DNA of 45,245 nt from an uncultured Pelagibacteraceae bacterium (GCA_902554785.1 CACDQG010000001.1:1-45245), one strand, 5' to 3'. Counted from the first letter of the stretch, positions 17,831-28,291 are shown. Numbers and translations are program-made. The notes: generated from the sequence alone by a model not told the origin.

Positions 17831-18492
17831 CTTTTTACTTTCCAATCAGTCTCGAAAGTAACATAGTTAATTTGAATACATCTTCTCTCTTTTTTTATTT
17901 CTTTTTTTTCCATTCCATGCCAAGTGTTTGGTCCACTTGTGAAAAAATATCCATAATTATGTTTGTAAGGAACTGTTTTAACTTTGTTTAATTTTGCATC
18001 ATAAAAATCAGTACCTAGATTTTCTGACTCGTTATGTAAATTTACAAAAACTATTGAAGACATTAATTTTTCTTCGATATCACAATGAGGTTTAAGCCAG
18101 AAGCCCTCTCGGTCACAAATTACTTCTAGTCTAACATAAGAATTACTTAAATCTTTTCCAATTAATGATCCGATTTTTTTATACACTTCAGGTGATCTTA
18201 GTTCTTCAATGAATTTTGTTAAATTTGGAAATTGATTAGAGTTTTCTTTAGTAACATAACATCTTAGTTTTTTTGCTTTTCCACCATCTTTAATTCCAGC
18301 TCGAAAAGCTCCTTCACCTCCATCGAGAGCTCTTGTTCCATCATAATTTAAATTTTGTTCTCTGGGATCAGCTATCTCTGCACTGCAGATCTCATTAATG
18401 GCATTTTGCGTCAGTGGCTGGTTGATTTCAAAATGTTTAAAAGGATCACTAAATAATTTAGTTCTTTTTTCTAATGATTTAAATAATTCCAT
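17827..18492 (-). CDS. 2OG-Fe(II) oxygenase-like protein, substrate unknown
   Basis: Protein of 221 residues with the double-stranded beta-helix signature of 2-oxoglutarate/Fe(II) dioxygenases. The iron-binding HxD is His136/Asp138 ([10 protein letters not shown]), the distal His is His192 (PNTWHGM) and the 2OG-binding Arg is Arg203 or Arg204 ([11 protein letters not shown]). The region KKLRCYV and [15 protein letters not shown] fits the helical N-terminal part of prolyl-hydroxylase-like members. The substrate (protein, lipid or small molecule) cannot be deduced. It follows the ELM1-family gene with a 14-bp overlap, so the two are almost certainly co-translated. Its stop interlocks with that of carB. 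Confidence 0.8.
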   Translation of the reverse strand: MELFKSLEKRTKLFSDPFKHFEINQPLTQNAINEICSAEIADPREQNLNYDGTRALDGGEGAFRAGIKDGGKAKKLRCYVTKENSNQFPNLTKFIEELRSPEVYKKIGSLIGKDLSNSYVRLEVICDREGFWLKPHCDIEEKLMSSIVFVNLHNESENLGTDFYDAKLNKVKTVPYKHNYGYFFTSGPNTWHGMEKKEIKKERRCIQINYVTFETDWKVKS

Positions 18493-19432
18493 GTTTTTTC
18501 ATTTTTGCTTTTACCATTGGAGCGATTCTGTTTACCTCATTTAAACTATTGTAACTCCAACTTTCAACCCTATCTTCCAATTCTCTTGTTATACCTAAAT
18601 CTTTCAATTGTGAATAAAATTTTTTAAATCTTCCAGTTGGCTTAAAAGACTTCATCATAGCAATATAAACAGGTTTTCCAGTCATGGCAGCCTCTGAAAT
18701 CATTGACGTGGAGTCGCACGTTACAACTATATAATTTGAGATTGCTAGTGCAGAAAGATAAGCTTTTTTGTCAATATTTTTTACAACATGATGATTAATG
18801 CTAAAGGTATTAAATGCTATTTTTAAAATATTTTCAGGTGTTCTGTAAGAAGGAATTACAATAATTTTAAATTTATCTGGCGTAAATAATGTTTTAACTT
18901 TGTTAAAAAGTTCATGAATTTGTTTTTCTGAATAATTATAATATTTGTTTGGTCCTCCGATAATAAATGCTACTAATTCTTTTCTTTTATCTTTTTCAAT
19001 TCCTAAATACTTTGAATTATCGTTTATCTCTTTTTTTGTTAAGTAGTGAATAGCGCCTGTTGTGTTAATTATATTTTCACCTTTCAATCGATCATGCTCA
19101 GGACTAACTATAAGGTCAAAGTGTTCAAAAGAAACTTTAGGATCTTGGATGTGAATATTGAAAATTTGATTACCTAATCTTTTTTTTAAAGCAATTGATG
19201 GTATTACGCTTTTTCTTCCACAAGATATAATGATTTTAGAATCACATACGAATTTATTTTTTACTAAATTTTCTGATATTGGGCTTATTTTAGGAGGAAT
19301 TAAATTCCAAAAAGATTTTAATTCAATTTTTTGATGTTTATAACTTAGGCCCAAAGCTTTAGCTAGTCCCTCTACTTGACTAACCATACCGTGCATACCT
19401 TGCGTTAAAAGAAGTGCTTTTAATTCTAACAT
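18479..19432 (-). CDS. ELM1 family protein (DUF1022)
   Basis: A 317-residue protein related to plant ELM1, a mitochondrial-fission factor, and to the alphaproteobacterial proteins of the same family. Biochemical function in bacteria is unknown; the fold resembles GT-B glycosyltransferases. Recognisable stretches are LLTQGMHGMVSQVEGLAKAL, IISCGRKSVIPSIALKK, HIQDPKVSFEHFDLIVSPEHD, VAFIIGGPNKYY, VTCDSTSMISEAAMTGKPVY and GRFKKFYSQLKDLG. No signal peptide or membrane segment is seen. It is upstream of and overlapping with the 2OG oxygenase, and divergent from trxB with only 23 bp between start codons. Confidence 0.85.
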   Translation of the reverse strand: MLELKALLLTQGMHGMVSQVEGLAKALGLSYKHQKIELKSFWNLIPPKISPISENLVKNKFVCDSKIIISCGRKSVIPSIALKKRLGNQIFNIHIQDPKVSFEHFDLIVSPEHDRLKGENIINTTGAIHYLTKKEINDNSKYLGIEKDKRKELVAFIIGGPNKYYNYSEKQIHELFNKVKTLFTPDKFKIIVIPSYRTPENILKIAFNTFSINHHVVKNIDKKAYLSALAISNYIVVTCDSTSMISEAAMTGKPVYIAMMKSFKPTGRFKKFYSQLKDLGITRELEDRVESWSYNSLNEVNRIAPMVKAKMKKHGII

Positions 19433-19439
19433 TAGTTAC

Positions 19440-19445
19440 TATATA
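19440..19445 (+). promoter_or_regulatory. Possible -10 element for trxB
   Basis: TATATA ends 10 bp before the trxB ATG. It would place transcription initiation about 4 nt upstream of the start codon, giving a nearly leaderless mRNA. The -35 (TTTTAA, 16 bp upstream) is weak and lies inside the divergent ELM1-family gene. Confidence 0.35.
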
Positions 19446-19455
19446 CCTTTACATA

Positions 19456-20406
19456 ATGAATAATAAATCAACAAAACATACAAAAGTGTTAATTCTTGGA
19501 TCAGGTCCTGCCGGCTATACAGCAGCTATTTATGCGGCCAGAGCTATGCTTAAACCTATACTTGTTCATGGTTCTCAACCCGGAGGACAATTAACTACCA
19601 CTACAGATGTTGAGAATTATCCTGGATACTCAAAAGTGATTCAGGGGCCATGGCTAATGGACGAAATGAAAGGCCAAGCAGAAGCTGTAGGCACAGAGAT
19701 GATACAAGACCATATAAGTAAAGTTGACTTAACAAAAAAACCTTTTACCGCAACAGGTGATAGTGGCCAGGTTTACACTGCTGATAGTTTTATCATTTCA
19801 ACAGGAGCGCAAGCAAGATGGTTGAATTTAAAGTCCGAACAAGAATTTAGAGGATTTGGAGTTTCGGCATGCGCGACTTGTGACGGATTTTTCTTTAAAG
19901 AAAAAGAAGTTGCAGTAGTTGGCGGAGGAAATGCTGCTGTTGAAGAAGCAATGTTTCTAACAAAATTTGCTTCGAAGGTTTATTTAATACATAGGAGAAA
20001 CGAACTAAGAGCAGAAAAAATGCTTCAAACAAAATTGAAATCTAATAAAAAAATAGAAATTATTTGGGATACAGTAGTTGAGGATGTTATTGGTACTAAA
20101 GAGCCAAAAACTGTAAATGCATTAAAAATTAAAAATGTAAAAGATAATAAAATTAAAGATCTTAAAGTTAATGGTTTATTTATTGCCATAGGTCATGATC
20201 CAGCTACATCTTTATTTAAGGATCAACTTAAAATGGACAAAGAAGGGTATTTAATTACAAAACCTGACTCTACTGAAACGAATATCCCAGGCGTTTTTGC
20301 TGCAGGAGATGTAAAGGATAAGATTTTTAGACAAGCTGTTACCGCTGCTGGAATGGGCTGTATGTCAGCACTGGAAGCTGAAAAATATCTCTCTGAATCT
20401 AATTAA
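19456..20406 (+). CDS. trxB: TrxB, thioredoxin reductase
   Basis: FAD-containing NADPH-dependent reductase that keeps thioredoxin reduced. It has the FAD-binding GSGPAGYTAAIYAA near residue 15, the redox-active CATC (Cys139 and Cys142), the NADPH-binding GGGNAAVEEA and the C-terminal FAD motif GVFAAGDVKDK. The frame is open from 19414, but the start at 19456 (MNNKSTKHTKVLILGSG) gives the usual short N-terminus and 316 residues. Upstream translation would run over the divergent gene start. It converges on the aspartate aminotransferase with an 8-bp overlap of the coding ends. Confidence 0.95.
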   Translation: MNNKSTKHTKVLILGSGPAGYTAAIYAARAMLKPILVHGSQPGGQLTTTTDVENYPGYSKVIQGPWLMDEMKGQAEAVGTEMIQDHISKVDLTKKPFTATGDSGQVYTADSFIISTGAQARWLNLKSEQEFRGFGVSACATCDGFFFKEKEVAVVGGGNAAVEEAMFLTKFASKVYLIHRRNELRAEKMLQTKLKSNKKIEIIWDTVVEDVIGTKEPKTVNALKIKNVKDNKIKDLKVNGLFIAIGHDPATSLFKDQLKMDKEGYLITKPDSTETNIPGVFAAGDVKDKIFRQAVTAAGMGCMSALEAEKYLSESN

Positions 20407-21586
20407 GACTATCACAAAAAGTTTTAATTCTTTTCATAGCCTTCTTCAAATTTTCCATTGAAGTAGCATAAGATATCCTAAAATAACCGTCTAAACCAAA
20501 GGCAGAACCTTGAACCACAGCTACCTCAGCTTTTTCTAACAATTTTTCTACAAAATCTTTATCAGTTTTCAGTTTTGTTTTCTTGTTTAGTAATTTTTTA
20601 CAGTTGGGAAAAACATAAAAAGCTCCTTCAGGGCTTAAGCAGCTTATACCTTTTATTTTATTTAAACTATCAACAACAAAATTTCTTCTCTTTTTAAAAG
20701 AATTTGATCTTTCTAAAATAAAGTCTTGTGTTCCGTTTAAAGCCTCGACTGCAGCTGCTTGGCTTATAGATGTAGGATTGCTAGTTGATTGGGATTGAAT
20801 TTTAGCCATCGCTTTAATTATTTCTTTTGGACCTGCAGCATAACCTATTCTCCAACCAGTCATTGAGTAAGATTTACTCACTCCATTCATGGTTAAAGTT
20901 CTGTTTTTTAATTTTTCAATTTGTGCAATTGTAAAAAATTTAAAACCGTCATAAGTAATATGTTCATAAATGTCATCACTTAAAATATATAAATTTTTAT
21001 ATTTCATTAAAATCTTAGATAAAGCTATTATCTCATCTTTGGTATAACCAGAACCGGTAGGGTTTGATGGAGAGTTTATAATTATCCACTTTGTTTTCTT
21101 TGAAACTGCTTTTTTTAATTTTTCTGGTGTTAATTTAAAATTATTCTTTTCATCACACTTTATTATTTTAGGTTTTCCCCCAGCCAACAAAACAATGTCA
21201 GGGTAAGAAACCCAATAAGGTGCTGGAATAATGACCTCATCACCTTTATTAATAGTTGCCATAAAGGCATTATATAAAACTTGCTTTCCACCAGTTCCAA
21301 CGGAAATTTGATCAAGCTCATATGATAAATGATTTTCTCTAGAGAATTTTGCTTGAATAGCTTTTTTTAGAGCTGGAGTTCCATCCACTGCTGTATATTT
21401 TGTATCCCCTTTTCTAATCGCCTCTATTGCTGCTTCTTTAATATTGTCTGGAGTATCAAAATCAGGCTCTCCAGCCCCTAAACCGATAACATCCTTTCCA
21501 GCAGCTCTCATTTCCCTTGCTTTTGAGGTAACTGCTATTGTAGGTGACGGTTTTATACGTTTTAAACTATTGGAAACTATGCTCAT
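20399..21586 (-). CDS. Aspartate aminotransferase, class I/II (AspC/AatA subgroup Ib type)
   Basis: PLP-dependent transaminase interconverting aspartate and glutamate with their keto acids. Conserved elements are GAGEPDF, YTAVDGTPALKKAI, the SPSNPTG motif with Asn175, SDDIYE (Asp204/205 and Tyr207), the Schiff-base lysine Lys238 in VSKSYSMTGWR, and the carboxylate-binding Arg246. The MTGWRIGYAAG block and the 395-residue length fit the bacterial Ib group, some members of which also act on prephenate, so a dual role is possible. It is divergent from uvrB across 38 bp and convergent with trxB. Confidence 0.9.
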   Translation of the reverse strand: MSIVSNSLKRIKPSPTIAVTSKAREMRAAGKDVIGLGAGEPDFDTPDNIKEAAIEAIRKGDTKYTAVDGTPALKKAIQAKFSRENHLSYELDQISVGTGGKQVLYNAFMATINKGDEVIIPAPYWVSYPDIVLLAGGKPKIIKCDEKNNFKLTPEKLKKAVSKKTKWIIINSPSNPTGSGYTKDEIIALSKILMKYKNLYILSDDIYEHITYDGFKFFTIAQIEKLKNRTLTMNGVSKSYSMTGWRIGYAAGPKEIIKAMAKIQSQSTSNPTSISQAAAVEALNGTQDFILERSNSFKKRRNFVVDSLNKIKGISCLSPEGAFYVFPNCKKLLNKKTKLKTDKDFVEKLLEKAEVAVVQGSAFGLDGYFRISYATSMENLKKAMKRIKTFCDSLN

Positions 21587-21599
21587 TGAAATTTATAAT
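21570..21599 (+). promoter_or_regulatory. Possible uvrB promoter
   Basis: TTGGAA (21570-21575) and a consensus TATAAT (21594-21599) are 18 bp apart. Initiation would be near 21606, about 19 nt before the uvrB ATG. The -35 lies within the start of the divergent aminotransferase gene. No LexA-like box is evident. Confidence 0.4.
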
Positions 21600-21624
21600 A
21601 TAATTAATTTATTATTAACACAAA

Positions 21625-23796
21625 ATGCAAAATACTTATCAAGAAAAATTAGCTGATCTAGAAGTTAATAACTCCAAAAAAATTAAGAAGTTAGAGGGAG
21701 GTATAAACTTTAAAATCAAAAGTGACTTTCAACCTAGCGGTGACCAACCAGAGGCCATTAAGCAAATATTAAAAAACTTAAAAGATAACAAACAAGAACA
21801 AGTGCTTTTAGGGGTTACAGGATCGGGTAAAACGTTTACAATGGCAAAAGTTATTGAAAAAGCTAATAGACCGGCTCTAATTCTAGCGCCAAATAAAACT
21901 TTAGCAGCTCAATTGTACGGAGAGTTTAAAAGTTTTTTTCCGGATAATGCTGTTGAATATTTTGTATCTTATTACGATTACTACACCCCAGAAGCTTATG
22001 TTCCAAGATCTGATACTTACATAGAAAAAGAGGCTTCAATAAATGAACAAATTGATCGTATGAGACACTCAGCAACAAGATCTTTGTTAGAAAGAGATGA
22101 TGTAATTATTGTTGCGAGTGTATCATGTATTTATGGTTTAGGTTCTGTAGAGGCGTACTCAAAAATGACTATTACTCTTAAGAAAAATTATGAATACGAG
22201 CGAGACGATTTAATTAGAGCATTTATAAACTTACAGTATAAAAGAAATGATCAAAATTTTTTTAGAGGGACCTTTAGAGTAAGAGGGGAAAATTTAGAGA
22301 TCTTTCCATCACACTTGGAAGATAGAGCGTGGAGAATAAGTTTTAATTTAAATAAATTAAAAAAAATTGAAGAATTTGACCCGCTTACTGGAGATAAGAC
22401 AAATGATTACTCAATTATAAAAATTTACGCTAATAGTCATTATATAACTCCTAAACCTACAATCGAGCAAGCAATCAGACAAATAAAATCTGAGTTAGCT
22501 GAGACTTTAAAAAGACACAGAGAAAATAATAAACTTTTAGAGGAACAGAGATTAAGAGAACGAACTAAGTTTGATTTAGAAATGATTGAAGCTACCGGAA
22601 CTTGTGCAGGGATAGAAAATTATTCAAGATTTTTGTCAGGAAGAAAAGCTGGTGAACCACCTCCTACTCTGTTTGAGTATTTTCCAGATAATGCAATTAT
22701 ATTTGTAGACGAAAGTCACGTAACAGTCCCTCAATTAAATGGGATGTATAAAGGAGACCGTACAAGAAAAAGTACGTTAGCCGAATATGGGTTTAGACTA
22801 CCTTCATGTATGGATAATAGACCTTTGAAATTTGAAGAGTGGGATTTAATGAGAACACAAACTGTTTTTGTTTCTGCTACCCCAGGACCTTGGGAACTAA
22901 AACAAACAAGCAATAAATATATTGACCAAATCATTAGGCCAACGGGTTTAATAGATCCACCGGTTGAAATAAGGCCAGCCAAAACTCAAGTTGATGATCT
23001 TATGCACGAGGCAAAAGAGATTGTAAAAAAAGGATATAGAGTTCTTGCTACAACGCTGACAAAAAAAATGGCTGAAGATCTTACTGAGTACCTTCACGAA
23101 AATGGTCTTAAAGTAAGATATATGCACTCTGACATTGATACTCTTGAAAGAATTGAGATCATAAGAGATTTAAGAATGGGAGTGTTTGATATTCTTGTAG
23201 GAATTAATTTGTTGAGAGAGGGATTAGATATTCCCGAATGTGCTTTAGTAGCAATTTTAGATGCTGATAAAGAGGGGTTTTTAAGATCTGAAACTTCTTT
23301 AATTCAAACAATTGGAAGAGCAGCACGAAATGTTGATGGTAAAGTAATTTTATATGCTGATAAAGTCACTAAAAGCATTGAAAAGGCAATTAAGGAAACA
23401 GACAGAAGAAGAAATAAACAATTAGAATATAATAAGAAAAATGGAATAACTGCTGAGTCAGTAAAAAAAGAGATAAGTGATATTCTAGAGTCTGTTTATG
23501 AAAAAGATTACGTTAAAATTAGTGAAGGTTCAAACGTAGGTGGTAACTTAAAAAAACATCTTAAAGCTTTAAACAGAAAAATGAAGGAAGCTGCATCTAA
23601 TTTAGAATTTGAAGAGGCTGCTAAACTAAGAGATGAAATGAGAAAACTAGAAGCTAGTGAACTCGAAATAACTTTAAATCCAAAAATATCTCAATATAAT
23701 TTGAAAAGTAAAGTTTATCCAAAAGGGAGATCGACTATGGGTATGCCTGGCACAAAACCAAGAAAAGCGATAAAAAAATGGAAGCCAAAAAAATAA
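21625..23796 (+). CDS. uvrB: UvrB, excinuclease ABC subunit B
   Basis: Damage-verifying helicase-like ATPase of nucleotide excision repair. Walker A is GVTGSGKT at about residues 69-76. The beta-hairpin region around [20 protein letters not shown] clamps DNA. Helicase motifs [13 protein letters not shown], and [13 protein letters not shown] are present, and a C-terminal UVR motif ([20 protein letters not shown]) binds UvrC. At 723 residues it has an N-terminal extension of about 25 residues relative to E. coli UvrB (673) as well as a basic tail. It overlaps the following SDR gene by 19 bp. uvrC is three genes downstream in the same apparent operon. Confidence 0.97.
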   Translation: MQNTYQEKLADLEVNNSKKIKKLEGGINFKIKSDFQPSGDQPEAIKQILKNLKDNKQEQVLLGVTGSGKTFTMAKVIEKANRPALILAPNKTLAAQLYGEFKSFFPDNAVEYFVSYYDYYTPEAYVPRSDTYIEKEASINEQIDRMRHSATRSLLERDDVIIVASVSCIYGLGSVEAYSKMTITLKKNYEYERDDLIRAFINLQYKRNDQNFFRGTFRVRGENLEIFPSHLEDRAWRISFNLNKLKKIEEFDPLTGDKTNDYSIIKIYANSHYITPKPTIEQAIRQIKSELAETLKRHRENNKLLEEQRLRERTKFDLEMIEATGTCAGIENYSRFLSGRKAGEPPPTLFEYFPDNAIIFVDESHVTVPQLNGMYKGDRTRKSTLAEYGFRLPSCMDNRPLKFEEWDLMRTQTVFVSATPGPWELKQTSNKYIDQIIRPTGLIDPPVEIRPAKTQVDDLMHEAKEIVKKGYRVLATTLTKKMAEDLTEYLHENGLKVRYMHSDIDTLERIEIIRDLRMGVFDILVGINLLREGLDIPECALVAILDADKEGFLRSETSLIQTIGRAARNVDGKVILYADKVTKSIEKAIKETDRRRNKQLEYNKKNGITAESVKKEISDILESVYEKDYVKISEGSNVGGNLKKHLKALNRKMKEAASNLEFEEAAKLRDEMRKLEASELEITLNPKISQYNLKSKVYPKGRSTMGMPGTKPRKAIKKWKPKK

Positions 23797-24533
23797 TTAT
23801 CACTGGTGGAGCTACTAGAATAGGATCTGCGATCGCTAAAAGTTTAGTTAGCTTTGAAACAAAAATAGGTATCCACTTTAATAAATCTAAAAGAAGCGCT
23901 TTAAAATTAAAAAAAGAACTAGAGGGACTTGGGGCTGAAGCATATTTATTTAAAGCTGATTTAAATAATTTAAAACAAACTCAAGCTTTAATAAAAAAGG
24001 CCTATAAGACTTTGAATGGATTAGATTGTTTAATTAATAATGCTTCAGTTTTTGAAAACGATAATCTTGAAAATTTTTCTGAAAAATCATTTTTAAAACA
24101 TATAAATATCAACTTAAAAGCACCAGCTATCTTAACTCAAAATTTTAAAAAATTACTTAAAAACCAAAAGGGATGTGTCATTAATATTATTGATCAAAGA
24201 GTTGAAAAATTAACTCCTTTTTTTTTCTCTTATACTTTAAGTAAATCTTCATTAGCCACTTTTACAAAAACAGCTGCCATGAAATTGGCGCCTTTTATAA
24301 GAGTTAATGGTATTTCACCTGGGCCTACTTTAAAGAATAAAAGACAATCCGAAGCGCATTTCAAAAAGCAGTGGAAATCTACTCTTTTAAGAAAAAAAGT
24401 AAATTTAGATAATATAAGTAATGGAGTAAAATTTCTTATTGAAAATAATAGTATAACAGGAGAAATAATTAATATTGATAGCGGTCAAAGACTTGCTTGG
24501 CAAACACCAGATATTATTAATACAAAAGAATGA
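23778..24533 (+). CDS. SDR-family reductase, pteridine reductase (PTR1/FolM)-like
   Basis: Short-chain dehydrogenase of 251 residues. The NADP-binding loop is [11 protein letters not shown] with Arg14, and NNAS at 87-90 is the structural SDR motif. The active site is Asp139 (NIIDQRV), Tyr152 and Lys156 (YTLSK). Asp replaces the usual catalytic Ser, with a 13-residue gap to Tyr; that is the arrangement of trypanosomatid pteridine reductase PTR1 (Asp181/Tyr194/Lys198). Together with a 4-bp overlap into folB this suggests reduction of pterins or dihydrofolate, possibly as an alternative dihydrofolate or dihydromonapterin reductase. The function is inference; the SDR fold is certain. Confidence 0.8.
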   Translation: MEAKKIIITGGATRIGSAIAKSLVSFETKIGIHFNKSKRSALKLKKELEGLGAEAYLFKADLNNLKQTQALIKKAYKTLNGLDCLINNASVFENDNLENFSEKSFLKHININLKAPAILTQNFKKLLKNQKGCVINIIDQRVEKLTPFFFSYTLSKSSLATFTKTAAMKLAPFIRVNGISPGPTLKNKRQSEAHFKKQWKSTLLRKKVNLDNISNGVKFLIENNSITGEIINIDSGQRLAWQTPDIINTKE

Positions 24534-24925
24534 AAATAATAAAATTCAAAAAAAAGGAAAAATTTAAGTACAAAAGGAAAGTAATTATAAAAGATTTAAT
24601 TTTAAGTATTTCTATAGGTATACATAATTTTGAAAAAAAAAAGAAACAGAGAGTAAAATTTAACATTGAAATTTTGACAAATCCATATGTTGTTCCAAAT
24701 AACAAGAATTTGAAATCTATAGTTAACTATGAAGAGATTGTGAACAAAATTGGAAGAATTACTTCTATTAAACACCATGATTTACTTGAAGATTTAGCAG
24801 AAAGTATTTTTAATATGATATTTAAAAATGAACTTGTTAAAAAGATTAATCTTAAAATAGAAAAATTAGATATCTTAAAGAAAACCAAATCTGTGGGTAT
24901 AGAGGTTTCAAAGTCAAAATTATGA
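24530..24925 (+). CDS. folB: FolB, dihydroneopterin aldolase
   Basis: Cleaves dihydroneopterin to hydroxymethyl-dihydropterin and glycolaldehyde in folate synthesis. Family features are [43 protein letters not shown] with the pterin-anchoring Glu, and [14 protein letters not shown] with the lysine expected at the active site. It has 131 residues, about ten more than usual, with a very basic N-terminus ([19 protein letters not shown]). It overlaps the preceding SDR gene by 4 bp and uvrC by 4 bp. Confidence 0.9.
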   Translation: MKIIKFKKKEKFKYKRKVIIKDLILSISIGIHNFEKKKKQRVKFNIEILTNPYVVPNNKNLKSIVNYEEIVNKIGRITSIKHHDLLEDLAESIFNMIFKNELVKKINLKIEKLDILKKTKSVGIEVSKSKL

Positions 24926-26760
24926 TCAATAGTTTAGAACAAGGTAAAAAAGTAATTAAAGATAAAATACCGCTAATTCCAAAAAATCCAGGTATATATA
25001 AGATGATCAGTTCGACGGGTGAGATTTTGTACATAGGTAAAGCAAAAAATATTCCTAATCGACTTAAAAGTTATGTAACGGAATCTAACCTCCCAATTAG
25101 GACAGAAAGAATGCTTTCACTAACCCACAATCTTGAGACTACTACAACAAATAATGAGAGCGAGGCTTTACTTTTAGAAGCAAATTTAATTAAAAAGCAT
25201 AAACCTCGTTACAATATTCTTTTAAGAGATGATAAATCTTTTCCATATATTTACATCGGTAATAAGGATAAATGGCCTCAATTAACAAAGTTGAGAGGAA
25301 AAAAATCTAGATCTGGATATTATTTTGGTCCGTTTGCATCGATTGGCTCTGCTAATTGGACAATAAAAATTCTACAAAAGATTTTTCTTTTAAGAGTTTG
25401 TGATGATACAGTTTTCAAAAATAGAGAAAGACCTTGCATCTTATATCAAATTAAAAGATGCTCAGCTCCTTGTGTTGGACATATAAATGAAAAAGATTAT
25501 AAAACTACTGTTAGCGACGCTATAGATTTCATATCTGGGAAATCAAGACGAATACAAAAAAACCTATCAAAAGAAATGGAAAATGCGAGTAAAGAACTTG
25601 ATTACGAAAAAGCTGCAGTCGCGAGAGATAGGATCAAAGCTTTGACACAAATACAAACTTCTCAGAAAATAAATCAAACAAATTTGACCGAGGCTGATGT
25701 AATTAGTATTTATAAAGAAACAGGAAAAACTTGCGTTCAGGTATTTTTCTTTAGATCAAAACAAAACTGGGGAAACCAAGCGTTTTATCCAAAGCACGAC
25801 CCAGATGACAGTTTGAAAGATATTCTAAGTTCTTTCATCTCTCAATTTTATGAAAATAAAACTATTCCTAGGCTAATTATTACAAATCACGAGATTAAAG
25901 ATAAAAAATTAATTGAGAAAACATTCTCCGAAAAAGATAAAAAAAATATAATTATTAAATTGGCTAAAAGTAAAAATGAGAGAAGTATCTCAAATCTTGC
26001 AGAAAAAAATGCCAAACAAGCTTTAACACAAAAGCTAATTCAATCAGATACTAATAATAATCTTATTGAAGTATTAGCATCAAAATTTAATCTTAACAAT
26101 AATATTGATTTAATTGAGGTTTACGATAATAGCCATATACAAGGAACTGACTCAGTTGGATCTTTAATTTGTTTTAGCAATGAGGGCTTTGTAAAAAAAC
26201 GGTACAGGAAATTTAATATTAAAGACGAAAAAGTAAAAAACGATGACTATGGGATGATGAAAGAAGTTTTGTTTAGAAGATTTTCTAAAGCAATTAAGGA
26301 AAAATCTGGTTCTTTGTCCCTACCAGATTTAATAATTATAGATGGTGGAAAAGGTCAATACTCTGTATCTAGAGAAGTTTTGAATGAATTAGGATTACAT
26401 GACTTACCAATTTTAGCAGTTGCTAAAGGTAAAAAAAGGAATGCGGGTGAAGAGAGAATTTATTACAAAAATAAAGAGTATGTTTTAGAAAAAAATAATC
26501 CTTTATTGTTTTTTATTCAAAGGCTTAGGGATGAAGCTCATAGATTTGCTATTAGCACGCACCGAGCTAAAAGGAGAAAAAATTTAAGTAAATCTTTACT
26601 CGATCAGATTCAAGGTATCGGAAAGCAGAGAAAAAGAGCTTTATTAAATCATTTTGGGTCTGCACGTGCAGTGGAGTCTGCAAGTTATGATGACTTAAAA
26701 TCAGTAGAAGGAATAGAAGACAATATTGCGAAGAAAATATATGATTATTTTCACGAATAA
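24922..26760 (+). CDS. uvrC: UvrC, excinuclease ABC subunit C
   Basis: Dual-incision nuclease of nucleotide excision repair. The N-terminal GIY-YIG domain ([20 protein letters not shown]) makes the 3' cut. CxxC-type cysteines occur around [15 protein letters not shown], a UVR motif ([18 protein letters not shown]) binds UvrB, and the RNase H-like domain ([18 protein letters not shown] and IIDGGKGQ) makes the 5' cut. Two helix-hairpin-helix elements ([18 protein letters not shown] and [16 protein letters not shown]) close the 612-residue protein. It begins inside the folB stop (ATGA) and pgsA follows with no spacer. Confidence 0.97.
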   Translation: MINSLEQGKKVIKDKIPLIPKNPGIYKMISSTGEILYIGKAKNIPNRLKSYVTESNLPIRTERMLSLTHNLETTTTNNESEALLLEANLIKKHKPRYNILLRDDKSFPYIYIGNKDKWPQLTKLRGKKSRSGYYFGPFASIGSANWTIKILQKIFLLRVCDDTVFKNRERPCILYQIKRCSAPCVGHINEKDYKTTVSDAIDFISGKSRRIQKNLSKEMENASKELDYEKAAVARDRIKALTQIQTSQKINQTNLTEADVISIYKETGKTCVQVFFFRSKQNWGNQAFYPKHDPDDSLKDILSSFISQFYENKTIPRLIITNHEIKDKKLIEKTFSEKDKKNIIIKLAKSKNERSISNLAEKNAKQALTQKLIQSDTNNNLIEVLASKFNLNNNIDLIEVYDNSHIQGTDSVGSLICFSNEGFVKKRYRKFNIKDEKVKNDDYGMMKEVLFRRFSKAIKEKSGSLSLPDLIIIDGGKGQYSVSREVLNELGLHDLPILAVAKGKKRNAGEERIYYKNKEYVLEKNNPLLFFIQRLRDEAHRFAISTHRAKRRKNLSKSLLDQIQGIGKQRKRALLNHFGSARAVESASYDDLKSVEGIEDNIAKKIYDYFHE

Positions 26761-27345
26761 ATGAAACTAAAAATACCGAATATACTTACGATAGGCAGAA
26801 TTATTATTGTGCCAATTTTTGTTGTTACTTTTTTTATTCCAGGTTTTTTTGGAGATCTTATACCTTTCTTTTTATTTGTTTTAGCAAGTTTTACTGATTA
26901 CCTAGACGGTTTATTAGCAAGATTATTTAAAGAGGAGTCTAAATTAGGTGAGCTGTTAGATCCTATAGCTGACAAAATTTTAGTTTCGGCTGCTCTTATT
27001 TTACTTGTAATGAATGGAACTATAAAAAACTATGAGGTAATCGCGGCAGTAATTATTTTGACTAGGGAAATTTTAATTTCAGGATTGCGAGAGTTTTTGG
27101 CCAAAGGAAAAATAACTATGCAGGTAACAAGTTTATCAAAACTAAAAACATTTATTCAAATGACTTCAATTGCTATTTTATTAACTGGAGATATAGGAAA
27201 TAAAATAATAAATTTTCAAGATTATAACGCTCAGACTGTGGGTATCATTCTTTTATGGTTATCTGCGTTTTTAACATTATATACCGGCTATGATTATCTA
27301 AGGAAAGGTATTGACCACGCTATCAATGAAGATAGTAAGGATTAA
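26761..27345 (+). CDS. pgsA: PgsA, CDP-diacylglycerol-glycerol-3-phosphate 3-phosphatidyltransferase
   Basis: Integral membrane enzyme that makes phosphatidylglycerol phosphate, the first committed step to phosphatidylglycerol. The CDP-alcohol phosphotransferase signature is DYLDGLLAR followed by GELLDPIADK, giving the DxxDGxxAR...GxxxDxxxD pattern. N-terminal KIPNILTIGRI is also typical. Several hydrophobic segments span the 194 residues. It starts on the base after the uvrC stop. uvrC-pgsA adjacency is common in bacteria. Its stop TAA interlocks with the ilvE stop in TTAA. Confidence 0.95.
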   Translation: MKLKIPNILTIGRIIIVPIFVVTFFIPGFFGDLIPFFLFVLASFTDYLDGLLARLFKEESKLGELLDPIADKILVSAALILLVMNGTIKNYEVIAAVIILTREILISGLREFLAKGKITMQVTSLSKLKTFIQMTSIAILLTGDIGNKIINFQDYNAQTVGIILLWLSAFLTLYTGYDYLRKGIDHAINEDSKD

Positions 27346-28229
27346 GCAGCAGTATCTTTTCTAACTAAGTTTTGATAGGCATCATTTAAATCTGATATTA
27401 CATTACAAACCTTAAACTTATAATTATTTATTTCTGAAACTGGCGTCACTTCAGCAGCTGTACCTGTTAGAAAACATCCAACAAAATTTTTCATTTCTTC
27501 AGGTTTAATCTTTCTTTCCAAAACTTTAATTCCTTTAGATTTTGCTATTTTAATTACTTCACGCCTAGTAATCCCATCTAAAAAGGAATCTGGTATAGGT
27601 GTATGAAGTTCTCCAATCTCATTTTTAAAAAAAACATTTGCCCCAGTTGCTTCTGCAATATTACCTTCGTGATCTAACATTAAGGAGTCAGTAAAACCTT
27701 TGGCTTCAGCCTCGTGTTTTGATAAAGTACAAATCATGTATAAGCCAGCCGCCTTAGTATCCCAAGGAATGGTGTTAGGTGCTGGTCTTCTCCAACTAGA
27801 TATATTCAATTTTATTCCTTTTAATTTTAGCTGAGGATCGAAGTATGACCCCCATTCCCAAGTTGCAATTGCAACGTGAATTTTATTTTTTTGTGCAGAA
27901 ATAGCCATCATCTCACTACCCCTCCATATCAAAGGTCTTACATATCCATTTTGTACTTTTTGAATATTTACAATATTTTTAGATGCATCATTTATTTCTT
28001 TTTGGCTGTATGGAACTTTGATACCCATTCTTTTGGCTGAATAGAACAACCTCTCAGTATGATCTTCTAGCTTAAATATTTCACCGTCATAAACTCTTTC
28101 TCCTTCGAACACGCAGCTTGCGTAATGAAGTCCATGATTTAGAATATGAATATTGGCATCTTTCCATTCAACAGTTTTGCCATTGAACCAAATTTTTCCT
28201 GATCTTTTATCGTAAGGTATACTGTCCAT
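27342..28229 (-). CDS. ilvE: IlvE, branched-chain amino acid aminotransferase (class IV)
   Basis: PLP enzyme for the last step of valine, leucine and isoleucine synthesis. Fold-type IV features are IWFNGKTVEWKDANIHILNH, GLHYASCVFEGERVYDG, RPLIWRGSE, and KAAGLYMICTLSKHEAEAKG, which contains the PLP-binding lysine region. EATGANVFF and DGITRREVIKIAKSKGI follow. The frame is open to 28328, but the start is set at 28229 (MDSIPYDKRSGKIWFNG) because the extra 33 residues have no counterpart in the family and would overlap the divergent MarR gene. The resulting 295 residues match the usual length. D-amino acid transaminase is a less likely alternative. Confidence 0.92.
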   Translation of the reverse strand: MDSIPYDKRSGKIWFNGKTVEWKDANIHILNHGLHYASCVFEGERVYDGEIFKLEDHTERLFYSAKRMGIKVPYSQKEINDASKNIVNIQKVQNGYVRPLIWRGSEMMAISAQKNKIHVAIATWEWGSYFDPQLKLKGIKLNISSWRRPAPNTIPWDTKAAGLYMICTLSKHEAEAKGFTDSLMLDHEGNIAEATGANVFFKNEIGELHTPIPDSFLDGITRREVIKIAKSKGIKVLERKIKPEEMKNFVGCFLTGTAAEVTPVSEINNYKFKVCNVISDLNDAYQNLVRKDTAA

Positions 28230-28291
28230 CAAAAGTAAATATATAGATTTTTTTTTATTAAAAAAGTATATTCCAAATAAGGATAAGTCAA

